Shown piece by piece: positions 33,044 to 45,912 of a stretch of 64,000 nt of DNA (positions are counted from its first letter, which is position 1; every line of letters starts with the position of its first letter). Location: contig CAWHPW010000001.1 in the NCBI GenBank assembly GCA_963831385.1, forward strand, positions 1 through 64,000, in the 5' to 3' direction. This DNA is from JACVRX01 sp963831385 (GTDB taxonomy: Bacteria > Actinomycetota > Actinomycetes > Jiangellales > Jiangellaceae). Made by a program: the position numbers and the translations under genes. The notes under the pieces were generated by a model, which worked only from the letters and a program-made list of their open reading frames with translations, did no database searches and was not told the DNA's origin.

Positions 33044-34306
33044 ATGAGCGGGCGGGCAGCCGACTCCGCGGAGGCCGTCTTCCGGGAGGAATGGGGGCGG
33101 CTGCTCGCCACGCTCATGCGATGGGTCGGTGACCTGGATCTCGCCGAGGAGGTCGCCGCGGACGCGATGGCCGTCGCGTTGGAGCGCTGGCCAATCGACG
33201 GGGTTCCGGACAACCCGGCCGCCTGGCTGCTGACCACGGCCCGTCGGCGCGCCGTCGACCTGCTCAGACGCCGGCGGACCTACGCAGCCAAGCTGGCCAT
33301 TCTCAAGGTCGAGGCCGAGCGCGCGGAGACCGAGCGCCTCGACGTGCCGGCGGGCGATCCGGACGTGATCGGCGATGATCGGCTGCGACTGTTCTTCACC
33401 TGCTGCCACCCCGCGTTGGCTGCCGACGCTCGGGTCGCGCTGACGCTGCGGTACCTGGCTGGACTCTCGACGGCGGAGGTCGCTCGAGCTTTCTTGGTGC
33501 CCGAGACCACGATGGCGCAACGGCTGGTTCGGGCCAAGCGCAAGATCCGCGAGGCGGGCATCCCGTATCGAGTCCCATCAACGGAAGAGTTGCCGACGCG
33601 ACTGCCGGCCGTCCTGAGCGTCGTCTACGTCATCTTCACCGAGGCGTACGCCGCGAGCAGGGGACCAGCCCTGGTTCGTCCAGAGCTCGCCGACGAAGCC
33701 ATCCGACTGGCCAGGATCCTGCGCCGCCTCCTGCCGGCCGAGCGAGAGGTCACCGGCTTGATCGCGATGATGCTCCTCGTCGATGCCCGGCGAGCGAGCC
33801 GCATGGACGAAGCCGGTGACCTCGTCTTGCTCGAGAATCAGGACCGGTCCGGGTGGGATCGGGCGCAGATCGAGGAGGGGCGCTCGTTGGTGGTCTCTGC
33901 CCTGACCGCAGGGTCGCCCGGACCGTACGCGCTCCAGGCCGCCATCGCCGCGGTACACGACGAGGCGGCCAGCGTCGAGACCACGGACTGGCCGCAAATC
34001 GTCGGCCTCTACAACGTGCTGCGCGATATCGCGCCCTCGCCAGTCGTCGAACTGAATCGGGCGGTGGCGATCGCGATGGTAAAAGGTCCTGGCGCCGGGC
34101 TCCGCCTTCTCGACGACTTGGCCGGTTCCGGGCTCGACCAGTATCACCTGCTCCACGCCGCGCGAGGCCGGCTCCTCGACCAGCTCGGCCGGTACCGCGA
34201 GGCCGCGGGTGCGTACCGGAGCGCGCTGGAATACGTCGGAAACGAGCCGGAACGGGCTTTCCTCACCCGCTGCCTGACGACGGCCGAGGAGCGGGCACTC
34301 GGCTGA
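33044..34306 (+). CDS. ECF42 group RNA polymerase sigma factor with TPR-like C-terminal extension
   Basis: A 420-residue sigma factor. Sigma-2 (about 8-80, DLDLAEEVAADAMAVALERWP) and sigma-4 (about 110-165, LTLRYLAGLSTAEVARAFLVPE) are followed by a ~230-residue helical, TPR-like extension, the hallmark of ECF42. The extension is needed for activity in studied members, and no anti-sigma factor is known. The operon with the DGPF gene and the upstream TGTCGA/CGTC promoter suggest autoregulation. It ends 1 nt before the convergent gene at 34308. Confidence 0.93.
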   Translation: MSGRAADSAEAVFREEWGRLLATLMRWVGDLDLAEEVAADAMAVALERWPIDGVPDNPAAWLLTTARRRAVDLLRRRRTYAAKLAILKVEAERAETERLDVPAGDPDVIGDDRLRLFFTCCHPALAADARVALTLRYLAGLSTAEVARAFLVPETTMAQRLVRAKRKIREAGIPYRVPSTEELPTRLPAVLSVVYVIFTEAYAASRGPALVRPELADEAIRLARILRRLLPAEREVTGLIAMMLLVDARRASRMDEAGDLVLLENQDRSGWDRAQIEEGRSLVVSALTAGSPGPYALQAAIAAVHDEAASVETTDWPQIVGLYNVLRDIAPSPVVELNRAVAIAMVKGPGAGLRLLDDLAGSGLDQYHLLHAARGRLLDQLGRYREAAGAYRSALEYVGNEPERAFLTRCLTTAEERALG

Positions 34307-34307
34307 G

Positions 34308-34916
34308 CTAACTTGGCGACGCCAACCAGGGCTTGCGGAGATCGTAGAAGGTGAGCTCGCCTTCCTGCAGGGCCATTTCTTCGTCCATCATGGCCTTCAT
34401 CTCCGGCGGCGGCTCCTTCTGCTCGCCTTCCCGCGCCTCGGCCTCGGAGGTGAAGTACACCGCGTTCGTATACCCGCCGTCACCGTGTACGGCGAGCACA
34501 CCGCCGATCACGTCCGGTCGGAAGTCGTTTCCCATGGACTCCCAGCGCTCGTTCATCTCCCGCCAGCGCTCGACGTTCCTGACCCGACCCTCGATCACCT
34601 GGACGAACCCGGCGTCATCGGATCCACCGGGCCCCATCTGGACGACTTCAGAGCAGTCCTGGAAGGTGGGCTGATCGGTGAATAGCTTCGCCGTCTCTTG
34701 CCACCACTGGTCCTGCTCAGGACGCTCACTGTTGCGTCGGGCTGCGTCCTCGGACTCGAACCGGGCCAGCGCGACGAAAGTGCCGTCGTCCGTGACGCCC
34801 GCCGTGGTGCCGAGCCATCCAATCGCGCCCGATGCTGTCTGGTCGAGCCAGCGGTTCATTGCCGCCTGGACCTCGGCTGCGTCGGATACCTGTCCCTTGA
34901 TGACCTGTACGAACAT
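34308..34916 (-). CDS. Twofold repeated dimeric alpha-beta-barrel (ABM-like) protein
   Basis: A 202-residue protein made of two similar ~95-residue units, each starting with an FVQVI segment (MFVQVIKGQV at 1, GFVQVIEGRV at about 105). Each resembles the ferredoxin-like fold of antibiotic-biosynthesis-monooxygenase-type stress proteins, so the gene looks like an internal duplication. The function is not known. ATG at 34916 with AGGAGG 6 nt upstream. Convergent with the ECF42 gene. Confidence 0.75.
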   Translation of the reverse strand: MFVQVIKGQVSDAAEVQAAMNRWLDQTASGAIGWLGTTAGVTDDGTFVALARFESEDAARRNSERPEQDQWWQETAKLFTDQPTFQDCSEVVQMGPGGSDDAGFVQVIEGRVRNVERWREMNERWESMGNDFRPDVIGGVLAVHGDGGYTNAVYFTSEAEAREGEQKEPPPEMKAMMDEEMALQEGELTFYDLRKPWLASPS

Positions 34917-35049
34917 CCGCGACCTCCTCGTCGGCTCATTCCTCCCGCACGCTACGACGGCAATGGCTACCCGTCGAGCGCGCGGAGCTTTTCCGTACAC
35001 CGACGCGTGCAAGACTGGCGAGCGGGCGTTGCCGGCGGCGAGGAGCAGG

Positions 35050-36033
35050 GTGAGCGAACCACGTCAGGAACCAACCTCGATCAGGTTGGGGCGCACCGAT
35101 ATCCAGGTCTCCCGGCTCGGGATCGGCGCGATGGTCTGGGGGGACATGTCGACCGCGCCGTGGTGGAGCCCGGCTCGCAGCGTGTACGGACCGACGAGTA
35201 CCGCGTCGGAACAGCGCGACGCCCTCGAGGTCAGCCTCGCGGCCGGCATGAACTTCCTCGACACCGCCGCCATGTATGGCAAGGGCGCCTCCGAACGCCG
35301 GGTCGGCGAGCTGACCAGGGGCAAAGACGTGGTGGTGGCGACGAAGTTCCCGGTTGGCAACTTCTCCCGTGAGAGCAGTCTTCCCAGGACTCTCGATGAG
35401 AGTCTCACTCGGCTGCAACGGACGCAGGTCGATCTGTACCAGATCCACTATCCGTTCCCGTGGATGTCGATCCCCAAGCTGATGAACTTGATGGCCGATG
35501 CCGTGCAGGCGGGCAAGATTCGCGCCGTCGGGGTAAGCAACTACAACGCGAAGAAGATGCGAACCGCTCACGCAGAGCTCGCCAAGCGCGGCCTGCCGCT
35601 CGCGTCGAACCAAGTCCAGTACTCGCTCCTGCGCCGTGATCCGGAGACCAATGGCGTGCTGGACGCATGCCGGGAGCTCGGCATCACGCTCATCGCGTAC
35701 ATGCCCCTCGCCGCCGGTGCGCTTACCGGGAAGTATTCGGCCACCTCCCGGCCAGTGGGATGGCGGCAGTACATGAGGTACTTCCGCGGCAAGAACCTCG
35801 CCGTCTTGTCCGATCTGCTCGATCTGATGCGCGAGATCGGCGGCCGCTACGGCATGGGACCGAGTCAGGTCGCCTTGCGCTGGCTGATGCAGCAGGATGG
35901 CGTGCTTCCGATCGTCGGCGCCAAGAATGCCGGGCAGGCCAGGCAGAACGCCGGAGCGCTCGGCTTCGAACTCGACGACGACGAGGTCGACGCCCTCGAC
36001 CGCGCAACCGCACCGGGGTCGAAGGGCACCTAG
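35050..36033 (+). CDS. Aldo/keto reductase
   Basis: A 327-residue NADPH-dependent (beta/alpha)8-barrel reductase. The catalytic tetrad is visible: Asp and Tyr in FLDTAAMYGKG, Lys in VVATKFP and His in YQIHYP. The C-terminal cofactor block is PIVGAKNAGQ. The GTG at 35050 follows AGGAG; upstream codons in frame do not match the family. Substrate unknown. The stop overlaps the convergent phosphatase stop by 4 nt. Confidence 0.92.
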   Translation: MSEPRQEPTSIRLGRTDIQVSRLGIGAMVWGDMSTAPWWSPARSVYGPTSTASEQRDALEVSLAAGMNFLDTAAMYGKGASERRVGELTRGKDVVVATKFPVGNFSRESSLPRTLDESLTRLQRTQVDLYQIHYPFPWMSIPKLMNLMADAVQAGKIRAVGVSNYNAKKMRTAHAELAKRGLPLASNQVQYSLLRRDPETNGVLDACRELGITLIAYMPLAAGALTGKYSATSRPVGWRQYMRYFRGKNLAVLSDLLDLMREIGGRYGMGPSQVALRWLMQQDGVLPIVGAKNAGQARQNAGALGFELDDDEVDALDRATAPGSKGT

Positions 36034-36776
36034 TCGTCCGCCGGCACCAGCCTCCGGCGCAGGCGGACGATGTGGTTGCCTGGGACGCCAGCCTGGAGCA
36101 GATAGCGCTCGACGCCCCCGTACCGCTCGTCGACCTGATCCAAGACGTCCATCATGACCTCCGCCTTGGCGCTGAACTTTGCCGTGAGTCGCTCTCTCTC
36201 GGCTCGGTCGCCCGGCCCGTTGTGCACCCACTCGTCGTCGCGTTCCCGCAAATAGTCCTGGGTAACGGCATAGTCAGCCGCGATCGTCTCGCGGTCCACA
36301 CCGACGAGGTCCAGCAGGAAGGCGGACACCAGGCCGGTTCGATCCTTGCCGCCCCTACAGTGCACCAGGACTCCGCCCGGCGGCGCGTCAGCGACCGTCG
36401 TCATGACGTCGGCAACGCGCGCTGCGAAGTGATGGAGCATCAACTCGTATACGGCGGTGAGTGACTCCGGTTCCTCGGTGAACGCGTACGCGGCTGGGTC
36501 CTCGAACGGCACATTGACGTAGGCGAGCCCGTGCGACGCCGGTTCGGCGAACGGGTTCGGATGCTCTCGCGTCTCCTCGGGCCGGCGCAGGTCGACGATC
36601 GAGCGGATGCCGTATGCGAGCAATGCCGCCTGGCCGGCGTCGGTCAACGTCGTCAAGTTGTCCGATCGGACGATGGCCCCCCAGCGAGTCTCACGGTCGT
36701 CGGCTGTGGGATAGCCGCCGAGATCTCGCGCGTTGAGCAACCCTTCCCAGGCCAGCCGCCTGGTCCGCTCGCTCAC
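36030..36776 (-). CDS. Tyrosine-protein phosphatase (Y_phosphatase3, PtpB-like)
   Basis: A 248-residue phosphatase with the P-loop HCRGGKDRTG (catalytic Cys in HC, Arg in DRTG), plus NARDLGGYPT near the N-terminus and IVDLRRPEE with the Asp/Arg pair. It belongs to the PtpB-type family that acts on phosphotyrosine, phosphoserine or phosphoinositides. GTG start at 36776. It is convergent and overlapping with the aldo/keto reductase. Confidence 0.9.
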   Translation of the reverse strand: MSERTRRLAWEGLLNARDLGGYPTADDRETRWGAIVRSDNLTTLTDAGQAALLAYGIRSIVDLRRPEETREHPNPFAEPASHGLAYVNVPFEDPAAYAFTEEPESLTAVYELMLHHFAARVADVMTTVADAPPGGVLVHCRGGKDRTGLVSAFLLDLVGVDRETIAADYAVTQDYLRERDDEWVHNGPGDRAERERLTAKFSAKAEVMMDVLDQVDERYGGVERYLLQAGVPGNHIVRLRRRLVPADD

Positions 36777-36834
36777 GAGACGAGGATAAGGAATGTCGTG
36801 ATCGAATGCGGTTGGACAGTAACGATGAATCAGG

Positions 36835-36909
36835 TGGGCCTACCTGGACTTGAACCAGGGACTTCTTCCTTATCAGGGAAGCGCTCTAACCGGACTGAGC
36901 TATAGGCCC
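36835..36909 (-). tRNA. tRNA-Ile (GAT)
   Basis: On the minus strand the gene starts GGGCCTATAGCTCAG, has the anticodon loop CCTGATAAG (anticodon GAT) between CTTCC/GGAAG arms, then GGTTCAAGTCC and ends TAGGCCC plus discriminator A. It is 75 nt long. A tRNA-Ile next to the gyrA block is common in actinobacteria. Confidence 0.97.
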
Positions 36910-36973
36910 GAAAGCAACGCGACCGACGGCGCCGGTGCAGGTTACCTCAGCGTACGACGGCGACCCAAACCTG

Positions 36974-38208
36974 TCAGTCGTCCTCGGCGAGGGTGACCTC
37001 GAGGCCGCCGAGCAGGCTTGCCGACAGGTTGTAGAGAAACGCGCCGAGCGTGGCGATGGCGGTGACCAGCACCACATCGACCACAGCGATCAGGGTGGTG
37101 AACCCCAGCACCCTGGACAGCGCGGTGTAGTTCTCCAGCCGGAATGCTGACTCGGCGTTGGTCTCCGATGAGGTCAGATCCTGGACCAGGTCGCCCACGG
37201 CGGTGAAGACGCCGGCGGCGTCGAGAACCGACCACAAGACGGCAACCGCCACGAAGAGGGTGATCCCCAATGCGACCGAGAGCAGGAAGGCGGTCTTCAT
37301 CACCGACCAGGGGTCGACCCGAAGCAGCCGAAGACGGGCCTTGCGGACCCGACCGCTGCGCCGGATCGAGGTCGCCGGCCGGGGTACAGGAGCCGGCTGG
37401 GGCGCCAGTTGCGTCGCGTCGGGCCGAGGTTCCAACCCGACTTGGGTGGGCGCCGGCTCGACCAGCCCGGTCTCGCGGCCCAGCGGAACCGGATCGACCG
37501 ACGGAACGATCACCGGCGCCACGACCGGCGCCAACGGATCCGCCTCCGGGGCTGGGGCCAGGGCTGCATCCGGCCGGTCTGGTGCCTCGACCAGGTGGGC
37601 GCCGGCCACGTCGACTTCTGTCGAGTACTCCGGAACAGCAGCCACGCCGGGGAAAACCTCGGCTTCCGGCGCGACACCGGCCTCGGGACCGTAGGCCGGC
37701 TGGTCGCCACGGTCTTTCACCTCGGTCGCCTGCGTGGGCGGAGTCAGCAGCTCGGCCTGGTATGCCGACGAAGCCGCGTCCGACTCGCGGGGCGAGGGCG
37801 AGGTCCGCGCAGTCGCCGCCATCGCTGCGGCGGCGCCGACTGGCGCCGCTCCGGCAGGCGCAGTCGGGCCGCTGGCGGGCTTGGCAGTAGTGCTGTTGGC
37901 CACGACAGCGCCAGGGTCCGGCTGGGTATTCAGCGCGTCCTGCACCCGGCGGCCGGCTTCCCGGGTCGCCTGCGCCGCTCGCGACGCCTGCGCCCGAAGT
38001 GCGGCAGCGACCTCATAGGCGGTCGAGGCCTTGGCGCTGGAGTGACTGCCGCGAACCTCTGAACCCGCGCTGTATCGCGGGCCCCCGTTGCCAGCAACAT
38101 TGCCGGCGCCGTTGGCTGCTGGCCCATCGACTGATGGGTCGATCGTGGTTGGCGCATCGTCGTGCAGGTCGGAACTGGGCGTGGGATGTCCGATTTCGTC
38201 GCGTGCTG

Positions 38209-38212
<4 letters not shown>
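36974..38212 (-). CDS. DUF3566 domain membrane protein
   Basis: A 412-residue protein downstream of gyrA, like mycobacterial Rv0007. The N-terminal ~290 residues are Ala/Pro-rich and disordered. The DUF3566 domain (about 305-405) contains two membrane helices with VDPWSVMKTAFLLSVALG and a C-terminal helix ending in LEVTLAEDD. Function unknown. The GTG start overlaps the gyrA stop by 4 nt (GTGA). Confidence 0.9.
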
Positions 38213-40749
<2,537 letters not shown>

Positions 40750-40765
40750 GGAGATTCCAGGGAGA

Positions 40766-42817
40766 CTAGATGTCGAGGAAGCGGACGTCGCGGGCGTTGC
40801 GCTGGATGAACTGCCGACGGCTCTCCACGTCCTCACCCATCAGGGTGGTGAAGATGTCGTCGGCCTGCGCCGCGTCCTCGAGAGTGACCTGGAGCAGGAT
40901 CCGCTGGGTGGGGTCCATCGTCGTTTCCCACAGCTCGTCGTCGTTCATCTCGCCGAGACCCTTGTAGCGCTGGATCGGGTCCTCCTTGGGCAACCGCTTG
41001 CCGGCTGCGAGACCCGTCCCTCGCAGGGCATCGCGTTCCCGGTCGGAGTAGGCGTACTCCGGCTCCACGTCGCGGCCAGCCCACTTGATCTTGTACAGCG
41101 GTGGCTGGGCCAAATAGACGTGACCGAGCTCCACCACGGGACGCATGAACCGGAACAGCAGGGTTAGCAGCAGGGTGCGGATGTGCTGGCCGTCGACATC
41201 GGCGTCGGCCATCAACACGATCTTGTGATAGCGCAGCCGATTGATGTCGAACTCGTCCTGCACCCCAGTGCCGAGGGCACTGACAATGGCCTGGACCTCC
41301 TGGTTCTGCAGAATCCGATCCAGGCGCGCCTTCTCGACGTTGAGGATCTTGCCGCGGATCGGCAGGATCGCCTGGACCCGCGGGTCACGTCCCTGCTTGG
41401 CCGGCCCGCCGGCCGAGTCACCCTCGACGATGAACAGCTCGCATTCCTCCGGGTTCGTCGACTGGCAGTCGGCCAGCTTTCCCGGCAGGCCCCCGCCGCC
41501 GAGCAGGCCCTTTCGGCTGCGGGCGGCGTCGCGGGCCTTGCGGGCCGCGACCCTGGCCACAGCGGCGCTGTGGGCCTTGCGGGCAATGGCCTTGCCGTCG
41601 GTGGGATTCTGCTCGAACCACGCGCCGAGTTGTTCGTTGACGACCCGTTGGGTGAATGCCTTGGCCTCGGTGTTGCCGAGCTTTGTCTTGGTCTGGCCCT
41701 CGAACTGCGGTTCGGCGATCTTGATACTGACGATCGCGGTGAGACCTTCGCGGACATCGTCCCCGGTCAGATTGGTGTCCTTGTCCTTGAGGATGCCCCA
41801 GTCGCGAGCAAACTTGTTGACCAGCCAGGTCAGCGACGCGCGGAAGCCTTCTTCGTGGGTGCCGCCTTCGTGCGTGTTGATCGTGTTGGCGAAGGTGTGC
41901 ACGGACTCGGTGAAGCCGGCGTTCCACTGCATGGCCACCTCAAGGCTCATGGCCTGCGTGGTCTCGCCGTTGGACTCGGCCTCGAACGAGACGATGTTGT
42001 GGTGGACTGCATCCTTGCCCCGGTTGAGATGGGTGACGTAGTCGACCAATCCGCCGTCGTACTCGTAACGGACCTCCCGCGGCGCCGAGGTCAGCGTGGT
42101 CTCCACGTCCTCGTCGGCGCCGGGGTCGATGCCCTCCGGGCGCTCGTCGCGGAGCGTGATCGCCAAGCCCTTGTTCAGAAATGCCATCTCGCGGAATCGG
42201 GTGGACAGGGTTTCGAAGTCGTAGTCGGTAGTTTCGAAGATGGCCGGACTGGCCCAGAACGTCACGGTCGTGCCGGTGCGATCGGTGGGCTCGTGCCGAC
42301 GCAGCGGGCCGACGGGCTCGCCGAGTGAATACGACTGGGTCCAGCGATGGCCGTCCCGGAAGATCTCGACGTCGAGCCGGGAGGACAGCGCATTGACGAC
42401 AGAAACGCCGACTCCGTGCAACCCGCCGGACACCTTGTAGCCGCTGCCACCGAACTTGCCCCCCGCGTGGAGCATGGTGAGGACGACCTCGACCGCTGGT
42501 CGCCGTTCGAGCGGATGTTCGTCGATCGGGATACCACGGCCGTCGTCGGCGACCCGGACGCCTCCGTCAGGAAGCAGGGTTACCTCGATGAAGTCGCAGA
42601 ACCCGGCCAGCGCTTCGTCGACGGCGTTGTCCACCACCTCGTAGACCAGGTGGTGCAGGCCGCGCTCGCCGGTCGAGCCGATGTACATGCTCGGCCGCTT
42701 GCGTACTGCTTCGAGGCCTTCCAGGACGGTGATGTCGGCAGCGTCATACGTACCGGTTGCCTCAGCTGCCAGCCCAGATGCCAGCCCAGATGTCAGTACG
42801 GTGTCCGACTGCGTCAC
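40766..42817 (-). CDS. gyrB: DNA gyrase subunit B
   Basis: A 683-residue ATPase subunit of gyrase. The GHKL ATPase part shows EVVDNAVDEA, DDGRGIP and GGLHGVGVSVVNAL. The TOPRIM part shows EGDSAGG and DADVDGQHI. The GTG at 42817 is 11 nt behind AGGAGG. A 12-bp repeat codes SGLASGLA near residue 10. The upstream gap 42818-43137 carries DnaA-box-like sites. Confidence 0.98.
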   Translation of the reverse strand: MTQSDTVLTSGLASGLAAEATGTYDAADITVLEGLEAVRKRPSMYIGSTGERGLHHLVYEVVDNAVDEALAGFCDFIEVTLLPDGGVRVADDGRGIPIDEHPLERRPAVEVVLTMLHAGGKFGGSGYKVSGGLHGVGVSVVNALSSRLDVEIFRDGHRWTQSYSLGEPVGPLRRHEPTDRTGTTVTFWASPAIFETTDYDFETLSTRFREMAFLNKGLAITLRDERPEGIDPGADEDVETTLTSAPREVRYEYDGGLVDYVTHLNRGKDAVHHNIVSFEAESNGETTQAMSLEVAMQWNAGFTESVHTFANTINTHEGGTHEEGFRASLTWLVNKFARDWGILKDKDTNLTGDDVREGLTAIVSIKIAEPQFEGQTKTKLGNTEAKAFTQRVVNEQLGAWFEQNPTDGKAIARKAHSAAVARVAARKARDAARSRKGLLGGGGLPGKLADCQSTNPEECELFIVEGDSAGGPAKQGRDPRVQAILPIRGKILNVEKARLDRILQNQEVQAIVSALGTGVQDEFDINRLRYHKIVLMADADVDGQHIRTLLLTLLFRFMRPVVELGHVYLAQPPLYKIKWAGRDVEPEYAYSDRERDALRGTGLAAGKRLPKEDPIQRYKGLGEMNDDELWETTMDPTQRILLQVTLEDAAQADDIFTTLMGEDVESRRQFIQRNARDVRFLDI

Positions 42818-42923
42818 GTGCGAACCAACCTCCTGTCAGGGACCAGGCCGCCCCTGGGCGCGCCAACGAGCTCTATGGCCCGTACGCGGCCGGAGCGGCC
42901 TGGAAGGTGATCCCAGTCTACCT

Positions 42924-43102
42924 TGTGGATAGCGCTAGATGGGCTATCTGCGGCCCGCTGAGCCCGTTTTGACCGCGGAAATCGTCATCGCCTTGCCCCC
43001 CTACCCGGCCACTTCGTCCCGTGCGGCGGAGATGGGCGATCCGCACCTGTGCTTCCTGGCCAAGCCTGGCACCGAGGCGGGCCTCTGGATCGGTTGTCCA
43101 CA
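42924..43102. promoter_or_regulatory. DnaA-box-like sites upstream of gyrB
   Basis: TTGTCCACA at 43094-43102 is a perfect actinobacterial DnaA box; the complement of 42924-42932 reads CTATCCACA. They lie in the 320-nt gap 42818-43137 between gyrB and DUF721, the likely gyrB promoter region. No gene is seen in the gap. Confidence 0.5.
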
Positions 43103-43137
43103 GACCTTTCTGCGTCTGCTCCGTCGTGCCCGCGGCC

Positions 43138-43716
43138 TCAGCCATAGGTGTCCCGGGGGCCACGGCCGGGAACGCTGCGGGGCCCTTTGCGCCAGCTCGG
43201 CGCGTGCGGCCCACGGACGACGACCCGGCTGACCGTTCCGTCTTCGGTCTCTTCGTTGAACCGACGGATCAAGCTGGGCGCGAGGAGACGCATCTGGGTG
43301 GCCCAGGCCGTCGAATCGGTGCGCAGGGTCACCTCGCCATCGGCGTACCGCTCGACCCGTACGTGCGCGGCGACGTCGGGGCCGACCACCTGCTCCCATC
43401 GAGCGACGACACCGTGGACGGCGATTTCCGGCCCCCACCCATGCTCGCCGACGAGCCGCTCAACGGCCGCGTCAAGCAGCTGCGGGTCGCGCTCGTCTCG
43501 CGCCGGCCCGCTCCATCCTGCGTTCGACGCGCGCCGAGAGCTCGTGGACCGGGTTGGCCGGCTGCGTGCGCCGCGGCGACCCTGCATCGCACGGGACCGG
43601 TTGACCAACGCCTCTGCCAGCTCGGTCCCATCCGGCTCTCGGTCCGGTGCTGTGCGCGGTGCGGGCCCAGACGCCTCCGGCGGGCGTGCCGCCTGCGCTT
43701 CGTCACGCGGATTCAC
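43138..43716 (-). CDS. DUF721 / DciA-like protein
   Basis: A 192-residue protein with a variable, Arg/Ala-rich N-terminus and a DUF721 domain (about 85-170: WEQVVGPDVAAHVRVERYADG, then LTLRTDSTAWATQMRLL in a slightly varied form). DUF721 proteins are related to DciA, the ancestral replicative-helicase loader, which suits the place between recF and gyrB, but a role in loading is inference. The GTG overlaps the recF stop by 4 nt. Confidence 0.88.
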   Translation of the reverse strand: MNPRDEAQAARPPEASGPAPRTAPDREPDGTELAEALVNRSRAMQGRRGARSRPTRSTSSRRASNAGWSGPARDERDPQLLDAAVERLVGEHGWGPEIAVHGVVARWEQVVGPDVAAHVRVERYADGEVTLRTDSTAWATQMRLLAPSLIRRFNEETEDGTVSRVVVRGPHAPSWRKGPRSVPGRGPRDTYG

Positions 43717-44860
43717 CGGACTGTCCGCAGCTCGCCGTCCATGACCTCCACTCTGGCACCAGTCAGTATCGCCGGCACGTCAGCCGCGACGGCCGCTGTC
43801 ACGAGCACTTGCTCCGCCTCCCCGACCAACCGGGCCAGTCGGTCTCTTCGGCCGATGTCGAGCTCGGCGAAGACATCGTCGAGGAGCAAGATCGGGTCGT
43901 CGCCGTGTGCGCGCAGCAGGTCGAACGAGGCCAATCTCAGCGCGAGCGCGAACGACCAGGCCTCGCCCTGGCTTGCGAAACCCTTGGCCGGCATCGGGCC
44001 AAGACCGAGGGTCAGGTCGTCGCGGTGCGGCCCGACCAGCGAGACGCCGCGGTCGATCTCGTTCCGACGGATCCGGGTTGTTGCCTCGACGATGGCGGCC
44101 GCCAGTAGATCGCGGTCCGGGCTCAGCTCGACATCCGGGCCCAGCGAGGACCGGTAATCGAGGCGAGCCTCCCCCTTGGCGATGCCGTCGGCGACCGCGT
44201 CATAGGACTTTGCGACGAGTGGACGCAGGCTCTCGACCAGTTCCAGCCGGCCGGCCAGCAGTTCCGCGCCATGGCGAGCGAGGTGGGTGTCCCACACATC
44301 GAGGGTCCGCAGGTCAGGTGACGAAGTCCCAGTCCGGCTCGCCCGCATCGTCGCCGCCGCCGACTTGAGCAACGCGTTGCGCTGCTTGAGAACTCGCTCG
44401 TAATCGGCCCGGACGCCGGCCAACCGCGGCGTGCGTACGACCAACAGGTCGTCGAGAAAGCGGCGGCGCTCGGCGGGATCGCCCTTGATCAACGCGAGGT
44501 CTTCGGGCGCGAACAAGACCGACCGGACAAGGCCGAGCACTTCGCGAGGCCGCGGCACCGGTGCGCCGTTGATCCTGGCTCGATTCGCCTTGCCTGGAGT
44601 GATCTCGATCTCGACGAGTGCAGCCCGGCCGTCCTGGATCACCGTGCCCCGGACAACGGCGCGCTCGGCCCCGAGCCGAACCAGCGGAGCGTCCTGTGCG
44701 ACGCGATGGCTGCCGAGGCCAGCCAGATAGCCGACGGCTTCGACGAGGTTGGTCTTTCCTTGACCGTTCGCACCGATGAATACGCTCACCCCAGGCTGCA
44801 GGGTCACCTCGACCGCGGCGTAGGACCGGAAATCGACCAACGACAGGTGCGACAGGTACA

Positions 44861-44861
<1 letters not shown>
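43713..44861 (-). CDS. recF: RecF recombination and repair ATPase
   Basis: A 382-residue SMC-like ATPase that helps load RecA on gapped DNA. Walker A is GANGQGKTN (about 29-37), the signature FASQGE and Walker B LLLDDVFAELD are present, and the N-terminus MYLSHLSLVDFRSY is typical. The ATG overlaps the gnd stop by one base (TGATG). Confidence 0.97.
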
Positions 44862-45877
<1,016 letters not shown>

Positions 45878-45912
45878 GAACTCCTCTTTCCGTCGACTCC
45901 GCGGAACCAATC

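Noticed and set aside
34936..36231. 431-codon minus-strand frame opposite the aldo/keto reductase
   Set aside because: No family match; the plus-strand gene has a complete catalytic tetrad.
41183..42328. 381-codon plus-strand frame opposite gyrB
   Set aside because: Fully antisense to a conserved gene, no ribosome binding site, no domain.
42769..42795. 12-bp repeat in the 5' end of gyrB as a regulatory repeat
   Set aside because: It encodes a simple SGLA repeat in the variable N-terminus and needs no other explanation.
42811..42823. CACGTG at the gyrB start as a parS site
   Set aside because: Only the central hexamer matches; the GTTT/AAAC arms are missing.
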